In this document: positions 41,723 to 48,476 of the stretch, piece by piece
Layout of the letters: every line of letters begins with the position of its first letter
Position numbering within the stretch: position 1 is the stretch's first letter
DNA from: Stieleria magnilauensis
GTDB taxonomy: Bacteria; Planctomycetota; Planctomycetia; Pirellulales; Pirellulaceae
DNA length: 64,000 nt
Assembly (NCBI GenBank): GCA_007753675.1
Contig: CP036432.1
Location: 6,422,394 to 6,486,393 of the forward strand
Direction of reading: 5' to 3'
Translations under genes and position numbers: made by a program
Notes under the pieces: model-generated
The model's database searches: none
What the model was told of the DNA's origin: nothing
What the model saw: only the letters and a program-made list of their open reading frames with translations

Positions 41723-43564
41723 TCAGATAATGAGCCGTACGCCGCCGAGTTCGGAGATTCCGAACATAAAGTGATCGCCTGGCGAACCGACGAACATCAA
41801 ATTTGTCGGAATTGACCACTGTCCGGAAAGCTCATGGATCAATCGCGGAGAAAACTCGCCTTCAAGCTTCACGTATTCAATGTCGATTTCCGGGTATGCC
41901 TTGTCCAGGAATTTCAACTGTTCCGCCAACTCCGGCGGCTCTTGTTCGCCCGCTTGCACAACCGTAACGATGCGGACGCGGTCGGTGTGCTCGTTGTCCT
42001 CGATGTACTGCATCACGCGATTCAGGTTGCCGAGACTATCGCCGCGTGTGAAGAACACGATCTGCTGTGCACTAACTTCTTGAATCTTCCGGTACATCCA
42101 ATCCTCGATCCACCGGATGCGAATTCCAATCCGGCGCCACCAACGGGCTTGCGTGAAATGCTGTTTATCAAAAGCGTCCTTTCGCTCACGGCCAATCGCG
42201 CGACGCACGCGGTCGGTAAAGAAGACGAGCAGTTCCAGCAGCTTTAGCCGTGTCAACATGATCGTGACGACCAACAACGTCGGCGCGAAGTATTCCAGGA
42301 ACACGATCAAATACGCTTGGTTCAGTCGAGCATTCCCAAGAATGGCAACCGTGACGGCTGTCAGTGCAACAAGCAAGGTCGGATAACCAGCTTCTGTAGG
42401 TCGCGGCAGACGGGGCCGTTTGATTTTCAGAAGTAAGTTTCCGATCGCAAAGAACGCCATCACGGACAAGAACGAAAGCGTGTAGACAGCCGCCAGCGAT
42501 TTCAGCTCGCCGCCGGTGATCAACAACACCGAAACACACAACACGAAGAATGTGACGATGATACGGTACGGTGTTTTTCGACGATTGAGCTTTGACAAAG
42601 CCCTTGGCAGACACCGGTCCAGCGTCATTCGCCCGACGAGCCCGGTGACGCCGACGTAGCTGGTCAAAGTCGCTCCGCTGAGCACAAGAATGGCGTCGAT
42701 ACTAATCAACCACGCCAGCCAACTGCCGCCGGATGTTTCGCCCATGTGCGAGAGCAATGTGTTCTGATACTGTTCGGCGACCTGAGGAATCGGCACCACT
42801 GCCAACGCCAATATTGCCATGCCGGGATTCAGTACTGTGACGGCGATCCACATGTTGCGCAGCGTTTTTGGAAACACCCCTTCGGCTTGCTCTTCGACAA
42901 AGTTGGCAGACGACTCGAATCCTGAGATGCCCAGCATGGCGGCAGCAAAACCGAAGAACAACGCATGGCCAAACCCGCCGACGGTGGGCGTTCGCATGTT
43001 GGCCCAAAAGATGTCTAGCCCGAATTGGGTGAGCGAGTAGATACCGACGCTCATCAAGAGCAGCATCGAAAACAGGTGAAACACAAAAATACCGATCGCA
43101 ACCACAGCCGACTCGGTGATCCCAACGATCGCCAGGCACATGAACACGGCCAGCAACCCGATTGTCGCGGGGATGACCGGCAAGCCGTGCCACAGCGAAT
43201 GCAGGTAATGCATCGCCTCGTTGGACGATATCACTGCGGTTGCCATGTACGAAAGGATTGTCAAACAAGCCGCGATTGATGCCCGGTATTTGCTGGTTGT
43301 GTTCAGCAGCGCGTTGTAAGCACCACCGTTGAGCGGCAGCGCGCCGACGACTTCGGCATAGATCGACCGAAACAGATACAGCGTTCCCGCGACCAGCAAC
43401 AGGCAAACCGGTGCCCAGCGTCCGGCGTATCCGATCGCCAAAGCCGAAACGTACAGGCAAGAGGACGTGATGTCATTGCCACAGATAGCGGTGGACGCAA
43501 GCTGCCCCAGGCCACCATGTTTGTGAGAGGTCGGATGGGAATCGCCGGTGGTGGGTTCTGACAT
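41723..43564 (-). CDS. APC-superfamily amino acid permease-like transporter
   Basis: The product has 613 residues. About 12 membrane helices occupy residues 20-420, starting with the APC pattern ITSSCLYVSALAIGYAGRWAP and VVGALPLNGGAYNALLNTTS. The C-terminal 180 residues are cytosolic and alpha/beta (VFFTRGDSLGNLNRVMQYIEDN, VRIVTVVQAGEQEPPELAEQL), like a Usp-related regulatory domain. It probably imports amino acids or other organic cations by H+ or Na+ coupling. A candidate sigma-54 element lies upstream at 43645-43660 but is weak. Confidence 0.88.
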   Translation of the reverse strand: MSEPTTGDSHPTSHKHGGLGQLASTAICGNDITSSCLYVSALAIGYAGRWAPVCLLLVAGTLYLFRSIYAEVVGALPLNGGAYNALLNTTSKYRASIAACLTILSYMATAVISSNEAMHYLHSLWHGLPVIPATIGLLAVFMCLAIVGITESAVVAIGIFVFHLFSMLLLMSVGIYSLTQFGLDIFWANMRTPTVGGFGHALFFGFAAAMLGISGFESSANFVEEQAEGVFPKTLRNMWIAVTVLNPGMAILALAVVPIPQVAEQYQNTLLSHMGETSGGSWLAWLISIDAILVLSGATLTSYVGVTGLVGRMTLDRCLPRALSKLNRRKTPYRIIVTFFVLCVSVLLITGGELKSLAAVYTLSFLSVMAFFAIGNLLLKIKRPRLPRPTEAGYPTLLVALTAVTVAILGNARLNQAYLIVFLEYFAPTLLVVTIMLTRLKLLELLVFFTDRVRRAIGRERKDAFDKQHFTQARWWRRIGIRIRWIEDWMYRKIQEVSAQQIVFFTRGDSLGNLNRVMQYIEDNEHTDRVRIVTVVQAGEQEPPELAEQLKFLDKAYPEIDIEYVKLEGEFSPRLIHELSGQWSIPTNLMFVGSPGDHFMFGISELGGVRLII

Positions 43565-43750
43565 GGCAATGTTGCGGAGCGATTTCGGCTACGCTGCGGT
43601 GGAAGATTTTGACTGGGGCAATTTTCCTCAGTGGGCGGCAATGTCGCGAATTCAGGACCAATCAAAAAGTCGCCGCCGCAATCTGCGAAAACTTGCATGT
43701 GAAGTTTACCGTAACCGAAGTCGCAAGACATTGGAGGAAACGCATGCGAC

Positions 43751-43767
43751 CGACCAATCTCTTGCCA
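43751..43767. promoter_or_regulatory. UAS half-site between divergent genes
   Basis: CGACCA-ATCTC-TTGCCA keeps a perfect left half-site; the right half is poor. It lies between the APC permease and site-2 protease genes. Confidence 0.3.
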
Positions 43768-43789
43768 GACCGGCCACGAGTGTCTTCTT

Positions 43790-43805
43790 CGGCACACGGC
43801 ATGCT
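43790..43805 (+). promoter_or_regulatory. Putative sigma-54 promoter for the site-2 protease gene
   Basis: CGGCACA-CGGC-ATGCT differs from the HEAT promoter at 30661 only in the first base. The ATG at 43845 is about 28 bp from the predicted transcription start. Confidence 0.55.
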
Positions 43806-43844
43806 CTCTTGATCCAGCCTTCCCTTTTCTGAGAGTACTAAAAA

Positions 43845-44825
43845 ATGAATAACTCATGGCATTTGGGCCGGTACGCGGGCATTGACATCAGGATTCACTG
43901 GACGTTTTTGCTGCTGCCGATTTGGATTTATTTTTCGTCGTTGGCTGCCGGAAGCGGTGCGGTTGCTGCCACCGTGTCAGTCGCGTTTGTCCTGGCAATT
44001 TTCGGCTGTGTCGTGTTGCACGAATACGGGCATGCGCTCACGGCTCGCCGGTTCGGGATCGGAACTCGCGATATCACCCTGCTGCCGATCGGCGGTGTGG
44101 CGAGTCTGCAAAGGATGCCGCGCAACCCTTGGCAAGAACTGGCCATCGCGGTCGCGGGCCCTGCGGTGAACGTCGCGATCGCGGCAGTGCTGTTTGTTGG
44201 TTTACCGATTCTCGCCGGTGTTTCCTTGCTGCCAATCGCGGTTGCCGGATTATTGGCAAAATTGGCCTGGGTCAACGTTGTGTTGGTCGTGTTCAATATG
44301 ATCCCGGCATTTCCGATGGATGGTGGACGCGTTTTGCGAGCGATGCTTGCACTGGTGATGCCTTACCACAATGCGACGCGGGTTGCCGTTGGCGTAGGAC
44401 GCTTCGCTGCTGTCGGCTTGGGACTGGTCGGCTTGATGTCGGGAAATTTGATGCTGGTTCTGATCGCTGGCTTCGTGCTCTTGGCCGGAGGTGCCGAAAT
44501 GGCGAATGCAGGAAGTCCTGCGGAGCGAACGCACCTACCTTCAACGGCCACACTGCTGGATGTCAATGGCGAAGAAATCGCGAAAATTCCGTCGTCACTG
44601 CCCGTTGTGAGCGCTCAATGGAATGCTCGCAATGTGTTGGGATGGTTGTCGAGCGACACCGTCGACGAGTTCCTGGTGTCGAGTCACGGCGTCGCTATCG
44701 CAGTCGTTCGCAAATGTGACTTGCGACAGGCGGTTCGTTCCGGTCTCGGCGCGATCCCAATCGAACGACTACTCGCGGGTCACTTCCTGCCGTTCCGTGA
44801 TCTCGGGTCAGGGACCGCCGCGTAA
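43845..44825 (+). CDS. Site-2 protease family (M50) zinc metalloprotease
   Basis: The product has 326 residues and about six membrane helices. The zinc-binding HEYGHALTARRFG (HExxH) and the second ligand motif NMIPAFPMDGGRVLRAML (NxxPxxxxDG) are intact. A soluble C-terminal part (about 230-326) resembles a degraded CBS pair. Members cleave membrane-bound regulators or pass signals. Another intramembrane protease, PrsW, lies at 62934. Confidence 0.93.
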   Translation: MNNSWHLGRYAGIDIRIHWTFLLLPIWIYFSSLAAGSGAVAATVSVAFVLAIFGCVVLHEYGHALTARRFGIGTRDITLLPIGGVASLQRMPRNPWQELAIAVAGPAVNVAIAAVLFVGLPILAGVSLLPIAVAGLLAKLAWVNVVLVVFNMIPAFPMDGGRVLRAMLALVMPYHNATRVAVGVGRFAAVGLGLVGLMSGNLMLVLIAGFVLLAGGAEMANAGSPAERTHLPSTATLLDVNGEEIAKIPSSLPVVSAQWNARNVLGWLSSDTVDEFLVSSHGVAIAVVRKCDLRQAVRSGLGAIPIERLLAGHFLPFRDLGSGTAA

Positions 44826-44871
44826 ACATAGATTCGTAGACGAACTCGCCTGATTTTGGAGAGAAACTCGC

Positions 44872-45279
44872 TATGTCCAGAGTTTCTGGCGAGAGTTTCG
44901 CGAATTCATGTTTGCACAGTCGCAGATTCTGCCGGACACGTTGGGGGGGATTCGCGAACTGAAGGAGTCAAACGGCTTCCGCATCGCGGCAGTTAGCAAT
45001 GAAAGCCGCGAGTTGACGGAGCACCGTATCGAGCGATTCAATTTGCATGTGGTTTTTGATTTGTTCGTCTGCTCGTGTTTTGTCAATCTGAGAAAACTTG
45101 ACAGCGACACCTATCGGCTCGCCTTGGATCTGACTCAGGCTCGACTGGAGCGAGTGATCTATGTCGATGATCGCCAAATGTTTGTAGACATTGCCGCGAA
45201 GCTGGGCATCCGATCAGTCTGCCATCAATCCTTGGAGTCCACGAAGAGACAGTTCGCGGAGTTCGGCGTCAGAGTGTAG
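44872..45279 (+). pseudogene. HAD-superfamily hydrolase, N-terminus lost
   Basis: The frame enters with VQSFWREFREFMFAQSQILP and carries the HAD motif II region RIAAVSNESRE, a motif III-like Lys (LRKLDSDTYRLAL) and motif IV-like VIYVDDRQMFVDIAAKLG. The nucleophile motif DxD and the cap start are absent because a stop lies just upstream. An internal ATG at 44908 could give a 123-residue product, but it would lack catalysis. The TAG stop is a REP-1 arm. Confidence 0.7.
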
Positions 45280-45305
45280 CCGAAGTCGCTAGACCGATAC
45301 TGGCT

Positions 45306-45321
45306 TGGCCCAAGATATGCT
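45306..45321 (+). promoter_or_regulatory. Putative sigma-54 promoter
   Basis: TGGCCCA-AGAT-ATGCT matches five of seven at -24 and four of five at -12, 66 bp before the ATG at 45387. No UAS was seen. Confidence 0.45.
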
Positions 45322-45386
45322 CTGTTATCAGGTTCGGTGACGTATTCTATGTTGCCAACTTTACCACTGAAACACCGAGACAAACG

Positions 45387-45647
45387 ATGATCATGCGACC
45401 GGAATCTAAGTCTGACGCACTGCCACCCTTAACGACGCAACCCGAGTTGGTGTACAGAACCGTTCACGGGGTGGAGGTCCGATTCAGGCCCTGCCAACGA
45501 CGTTTCCCAGAATCTCAAACGTCGCGTTTGAACGAATCGACCGGGGATACATTCCCTAAGTTCGATCCGGCACATGGGGTCGTGGATGCTGTTGACGAGG
45601 CGAACGCGGAATCATTCCCTGCCAGCGACGCTGCTGCCCGCTGGTGA
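45387..45647 (+). CDS. Small conserved protein with a VDEA...SFPASD motif
   Basis: The product has 86 polar residues. The tail VVDAVDEANAESFPASDAAA matches a motif (VDEASEESFPASDPP) common in short bacterial proteins of unknown function, which supports this as a real gene. The N-terminal 60 residues are Arg/Pro-rich without a recognisable domain. It stands alone downstream of a sigma-54-like element. Confidence 0.65.
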   Translation: MIMRPESKSDALPPLTTQPELVYRTVHGVEVRFRPCQRRFPESQTSRLNESTGDTFPKFDPAHGVVDAVDEANAESFPASDAAARW

Positions 45648-45730
45648 GCAGACAGTCGCCCAATGCCTGCTGCCTTGGGACTATCGAGCTGGTTTTCTTC
45701 GTCGCCGTTCGGTAGCGACGTTAATTACGA

Positions 45731-46125
45731 TTACGAGAGTCCACCTGCGCTCAGATGGGCGCATTGTGCCACGCCCAGCAACGCTGCTCGCCCCGTGAGC
45801 ATGACTCGGACGGGCACGTCGGCCAGCACCGATCGCAGACGCCCCTTTTGCACAAACGAATGAGCGAAGTCGCCCGCTTGCAACGCGGGTAGGATGCGCG
45901 GCGCGATCCCGCCGCCGACAAAGACACCACCGGTTGCCATATACCGAAGCAAGCAAACTCGGCTGACCGATTGTGATCGCGCAAGAACGTCATTGCCAGG
46001 GCGTCCAAGCTCTCAAAATCGTGACTTGGATAGGTCGCTTCGTCGATCACGGCGAGTGTGCCGTCACATACCCCAAAAAAACCGAGATTGGTTTTTGTGC
46101 CTCCAATATCGCCTGCCAATATCAT
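45731..46125 (-). pseudogene. Glucokinase (ROK/Glk) gene with internal deletion
   Basis: The 5' part, from ATG 46125, encodes MILAGDIGGTKTNLGFF and then TYPSHDFESLDALAMTFL, as in glucokinase N-termini. A different frame encodes the C-terminal signature YMATGGVFVGGGIAPRILP, DFAHSFVQKGRL and VPVRVMLTGRAALLGVAQ. About 200 residues, including the catalytic core, are gone. The gene is dead, although a functional glucokinase may exist elsewhere in the genome. Confidence 0.8.
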
Positions 46126-46244
46126 TGTTTGGTTCTCACTATGCTGAGTCGTATTTATCCTTTTCCGGATACTGATTGGACATGGCGTTCCGGACGTCAA
46201 GACAGGCCATACCTATATCGAATGCGACCAGTGTTTAACCGGTG

Positions 46245-46261
46245 CGACCAATCTTTGGTCG
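46245..46261. promoter_or_regulatory. Enhancer palindrome CGACCA-N5-TGGTCG (perfect)
   Basis: CGACCA-ATCTT-TGGTCG is perfect. A second, half-conserved copy (CGACCA-GTGTT-TAACCG) lies 20 bp upstream at 46225-46241, so the site may be tandem. Confidence 0.65.
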
Positions 46262-46314
46262 ATTGAAACACATCCTTTCGTACAGTTGACCGACTTTCTG
46301 TGCAGTGAAAATCC

Positions 46315-46376
46315 GTAGTCGGCATCGTCAGACTTCGGAAAACGTGAAATCGCCAAACTCTGGACGGTTCGGATGC
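46315..46376 (+). repeat. REP-1 repeat inserted between UAS and promoter
   Basis: The left arm GTAGTCGGCATCGTCAGACT and right arm CAAACTCTGGACGGTTCGG are about 62 bp end to end, and degenerate. Confidence 0.6.
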
Positions 46377-46392
46377 GAATCTCAATCCTGAT

Positions 46393-46408
46393 TGGTCCGC
46401 CGTATGCG
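46393..46408 (+). promoter_or_regulatory. Putative sigma-54 promoter for the ferritin-like gene
   Basis: TGGTCCG-CCGT-ATGCG matches five of seven at -24 and three of five at -12, with the GG-N10-GC core. It is 51 bp before the ATG at 46459. Confidence 0.45.
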
Positions 46409-46458
46409 TTGCTGGAACTCTCGACACACCTCCCCGTCAATTCACTGGAGCCGCACTG

Positions 46459-46914
46459 ATGCCATCGCTTCAAATCAAAGCCATTCTGGAACTCATTCGC
46501 GACTATCACCATCAGCTTGCCGACCAGTTGGAGTCGCTCGCAGGCCACGAATCGGATCAGCGTATCCGTTTGCTGCTGGACTATATGGCCCGGCATGAAA
46601 TCAATTTCGAGAAAACGCTTGCGGGGTATGAAAACGATACGGCCAAGTCGATCCTCCAGACGTGGATCAAGTACGTACCGGACGACGCGGTCACGAAAGC
46701 TACGGAACAATTAAATTTTCACGACGAGATGCCCGCCGACGAAATCTTGGCCGCCGTGATAACGTTCGACCGAGCACTGACGGACATGTATCGTGAACTG
46801 GCCGAGGAAACATCGGTCCCGCGAATCCACGAGCTTTTCACCAAATTGATCGACCTGGAAGACCGCAAGGACCGGCAGTTTTCGATCAGCATTTTGGAAA
46901 TGGCTGACCAGTAG
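46459..46914 (+). CDS. Ferritin-like four-helix protein
   Basis: The product has 151 residues, all helical. Two heptad-rich pairs contain metal-ligand-like residues (RDYHHQLADQLESL, LLLDYMARHEINFEKTLAGY, FDRALTDMYRELAEE, LFTKLIDLEDRKDRQFS). The E/H pattern recalls ferritin-like or hemerythrin-like bundles, but the ExxH pairs are incomplete, so metal binding is uncertain. It has the UAS/promoter arrangement upstream and the YflT-like gene 82 bp downstream, so both may be in one stress operon. Confidence 0.65.
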   Translation: MPSLQIKAILELIRDYHHQLADQLESLAGHESDQRIRLLLDYMARHEINFEKTLAGYENDTAKSILQTWIKYVPDDAVTKATEQLNFHDEMPADEILAAVITFDRALTDMYRELAEETSVPRIHELFTKLIDLEDRKDRQFSISILEMADQ

Positions 46915-46995
46915 TTTTTCAACAAACTTGAATTCAGCGCAAGCCTTCCGGCGTTGCGTTTCTGCCCCCCCTCTTTTGAAACTGAGAATCGCAAA

Positions 46996-47526
46996 ATGAC
47001 ATCCACAACCACCACACCCGATTCCGTCGTCGCCATCTATGACACCCACACTCAAGCCGAAGACGCCATCAAGCAGTTGCAGGCCAGCGGAATCGAACTG
47101 AATCAACTCTCGATCGTCGGGCGCGACTATCACAGCGAAGATCACGCGATCGGCTACTACAACACTGGCGACCGAGTGAAGTATTGGGGAAAACTCGGCG
47201 CGTTCTGGGGCGGCATTTGGGGATTGTTGGTCGGATCAGGACTGTTTTGGCTACCGGGGATCGGGGCAGTGGTCGTCGGCGGTCCGCTGGTGGCCGGACT
47301 GGTCGCTGCATTGGAGAACGCGATTGTCACTGGCGGCATGAGTGCCTTGGGCGCAGCGATCTACAGCGTCGGCATTCCCAAAGACAGCATTGTTCAGTAC
47401 GAATCGAGCATCGAAGCGGGCAAGTTCTTGGTGATGATCCACGGCAGCACCGATAAACTGACCAAGGCCAAGGAAGCACTGCATCAGACCGACGCCGCCA
47501 GTGTCGATCACCACGTTCAAGCGTAA
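46996..47526 (+). CDS. General stress protein (YflT/GSP17M-like) with glycine-zipper membrane segment
   Basis: The product has 176 residues from ATG 46996. The N-terminal part (SVVAIYDTHTQAEDAIKQLQASG, LSIVGRDYH) is the YflT-type domain. A glycine-rich hydrophobic section follows (GAFWGGIWGLLVGSGLFWLPGIG, GGPLVAGLVAALENAI), and a C-terminal domain ends in FLVMIHGSTDKLTKAKEAL. This layout is common in bacterial stress proteins of unknown mechanism. The stop TAA sits inside a REP-1 repeat. Confidence 0.88.
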   Translation: MTSTTTTPDSVVAIYDTHTQAEDAIKQLQASGIELNQLSIVGRDYHSEDHAIGYYNTGDRVKYWGKLGAFWGGIWGLLVGSGLFWLPGIGAVVVGGPLVAGLVAALENAIVTGGMSALGAAIYSVGIPKDSIVQYESSIEAGKFLVMIHGSTDKLTKAKEALHQTDAASVDHHVQA

Positions 47527-47584
47527 CCGAAGTCGCTAGACTTGGGAGACAGACGGAACTCAAGCTCTTGGTGAGTTCGGTTAC
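47523..47584 (+). repeat. REP-1 palindromic repeat (complete)
   Basis: GTAACCGAAGTCGCTAGACT and CTTGGTGAGTTCGGTTAC are its arms. The left arm has TAA instead of TAG and is the stop codon of the stress-protein gene. Confidence 0.75.
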
Positions 47585-47625
47585 GACGCAGATTTCAGCG
47601 CCACTTTACGGCAGACGAGTTCAAC

Positions 47626-47820
47626 ATGACGCGAGATAAGCACCACAACCACCGCCCACAACATCGGAAAAAAGCGATTCACACCGATTGGAGGGCATGG
47701 GCGGCGGTCGCGTTGATGTTGGCGGCGATGGCCGCCTACGTATTGTCGCTCGACGAAGCTATCGGACCGCAAGGCGGCGGACAAGTCGTTCCAGCAATCG
47801 ATGGTGGTGGGGCACCGTAG
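47626..47820 (+). CDS. Small single-pass membrane protein
   Basis: The product has 64 residues: a His/Lys-rich N-terminus, one membrane helix (AWAAVALMLAAMAAYVLSL) and an acidic, Gly-rich C-terminus. Similar short proteins occur next to stress genes in planctomycetes, as far as I recall. The stop is the TAG of a REP-1 arm. Confidence 0.6.
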   Translation: MTRDKHHNHRPQHRKKAIHTDWRAWAAVALMLAAMAAYVLSLDEAIGPQGGGQVVPAIDGGGAP

Positions 47821-47880
47821 TCGAGGCCGCCGGACTTCGGACGGTACGAACAATCCATGCCTATCTAATTTAAAAATACC

Positions 47881-48192
47881 ATGTCTGACCCGCAACTCAT
47901 CCTCGAAGAACTGATCTTCGAGTTATTCATGCAACAAGACGATCTTTGTAACCGCTTGCATCGCGAGCGGCCCGATGTTAAGCCACAATGGGAAGCACTG
48001 CACCGGCAACTCAACCTTCTCAACGATGGATACATGAAGTTGTGCGACGAATCCATTTCCACAGGAGCCGAAGATTGGTTTGCGATGACCGACTTAGCCT
48101 ATGCTATTGGCAAAGGCTTTGCAGACCTTGAATCGTTGTTGCCCACACAGGCACCTCCAGGCATCCCTCCAGCCTTCCATTCTCATTCATGA
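47881..48192 (+). CDS. Hypothetical helical protein
   Basis: The product has 103 residues, mostly helical and acidic (LILEELIFELFMQQDDLCNRL), with no signal peptide. It overlaps the next small gene by four bases (ATGA), a sign of translational coupling. I do not recognise the family. Confidence 0.6.
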   Translation: MSDPQLILEELIFELFMQQDDLCNRLHRERPDVKPQWEALHRQLNLLNDGYMKLCDESISTGAEDWFAMTDLAYAIGKGFADLESLLPTQAPPGIPPAFHSHS

Positions 48193-48347
48193 ACAAAACC
48201 TATTTTCGTCACCTCGCCATCTTCGTCGCCATCCTGATTGCCTTGAACTTTCTGTTTCAATGGCACATTTCGATCATCGGCAGTTTGTTGCTGACCATCG
48301 GGTTGAACTTTGCTTTCAACTTGTTTTCCAACCGTCGGTCGTACTAA
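48189..48347 (+). CDS. 52-residue membrane peptide
   Basis: ATG 48189 overlaps the preceding stop as ATGA. The 52-codon frame encodes two hydrophobic segments (LAIFVAILIALNFLFQW and IIGSLLLTIGLNFAFNLF) and a basic end. The coupling and clean hydropathy support a real small membrane protein. The following 129 bp to the glucoamylase start hold only REP-2-like palindromes. Confidence 0.6.
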   Translation: MNKTYFRHLAIFVAILIALNFLFQWHISIIGSLLLTIGLNFAFNLFSNRRSY

Positions 48348-48476
48348 TTCACATTTTTAGCAGAAGGGGCGTAGGCCGTTCGGCCTCGCACTGATGATGC
48401 GCGAGGTGCGAAAGGGCGTGCGGCCTTCCGCTAAGCATCGTCACCCGCTGGCCCGAAAATCATCAGGAACCACAAC

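Noticed and set aside
42702-43460. A 252-codon frame in the APC permease gene on the same strand
   Set aside because: Arg/Cys/His-rich shadow of the permease in another frame.
43645-43660. Minus-strand TGGTCCT-GAAT-TCGCG as a sigma-54 promoter for the APC permease
   Set aside because: Only four of seven at -24 and three of five at -12; too weak to call, although GG-N10-GC is present.
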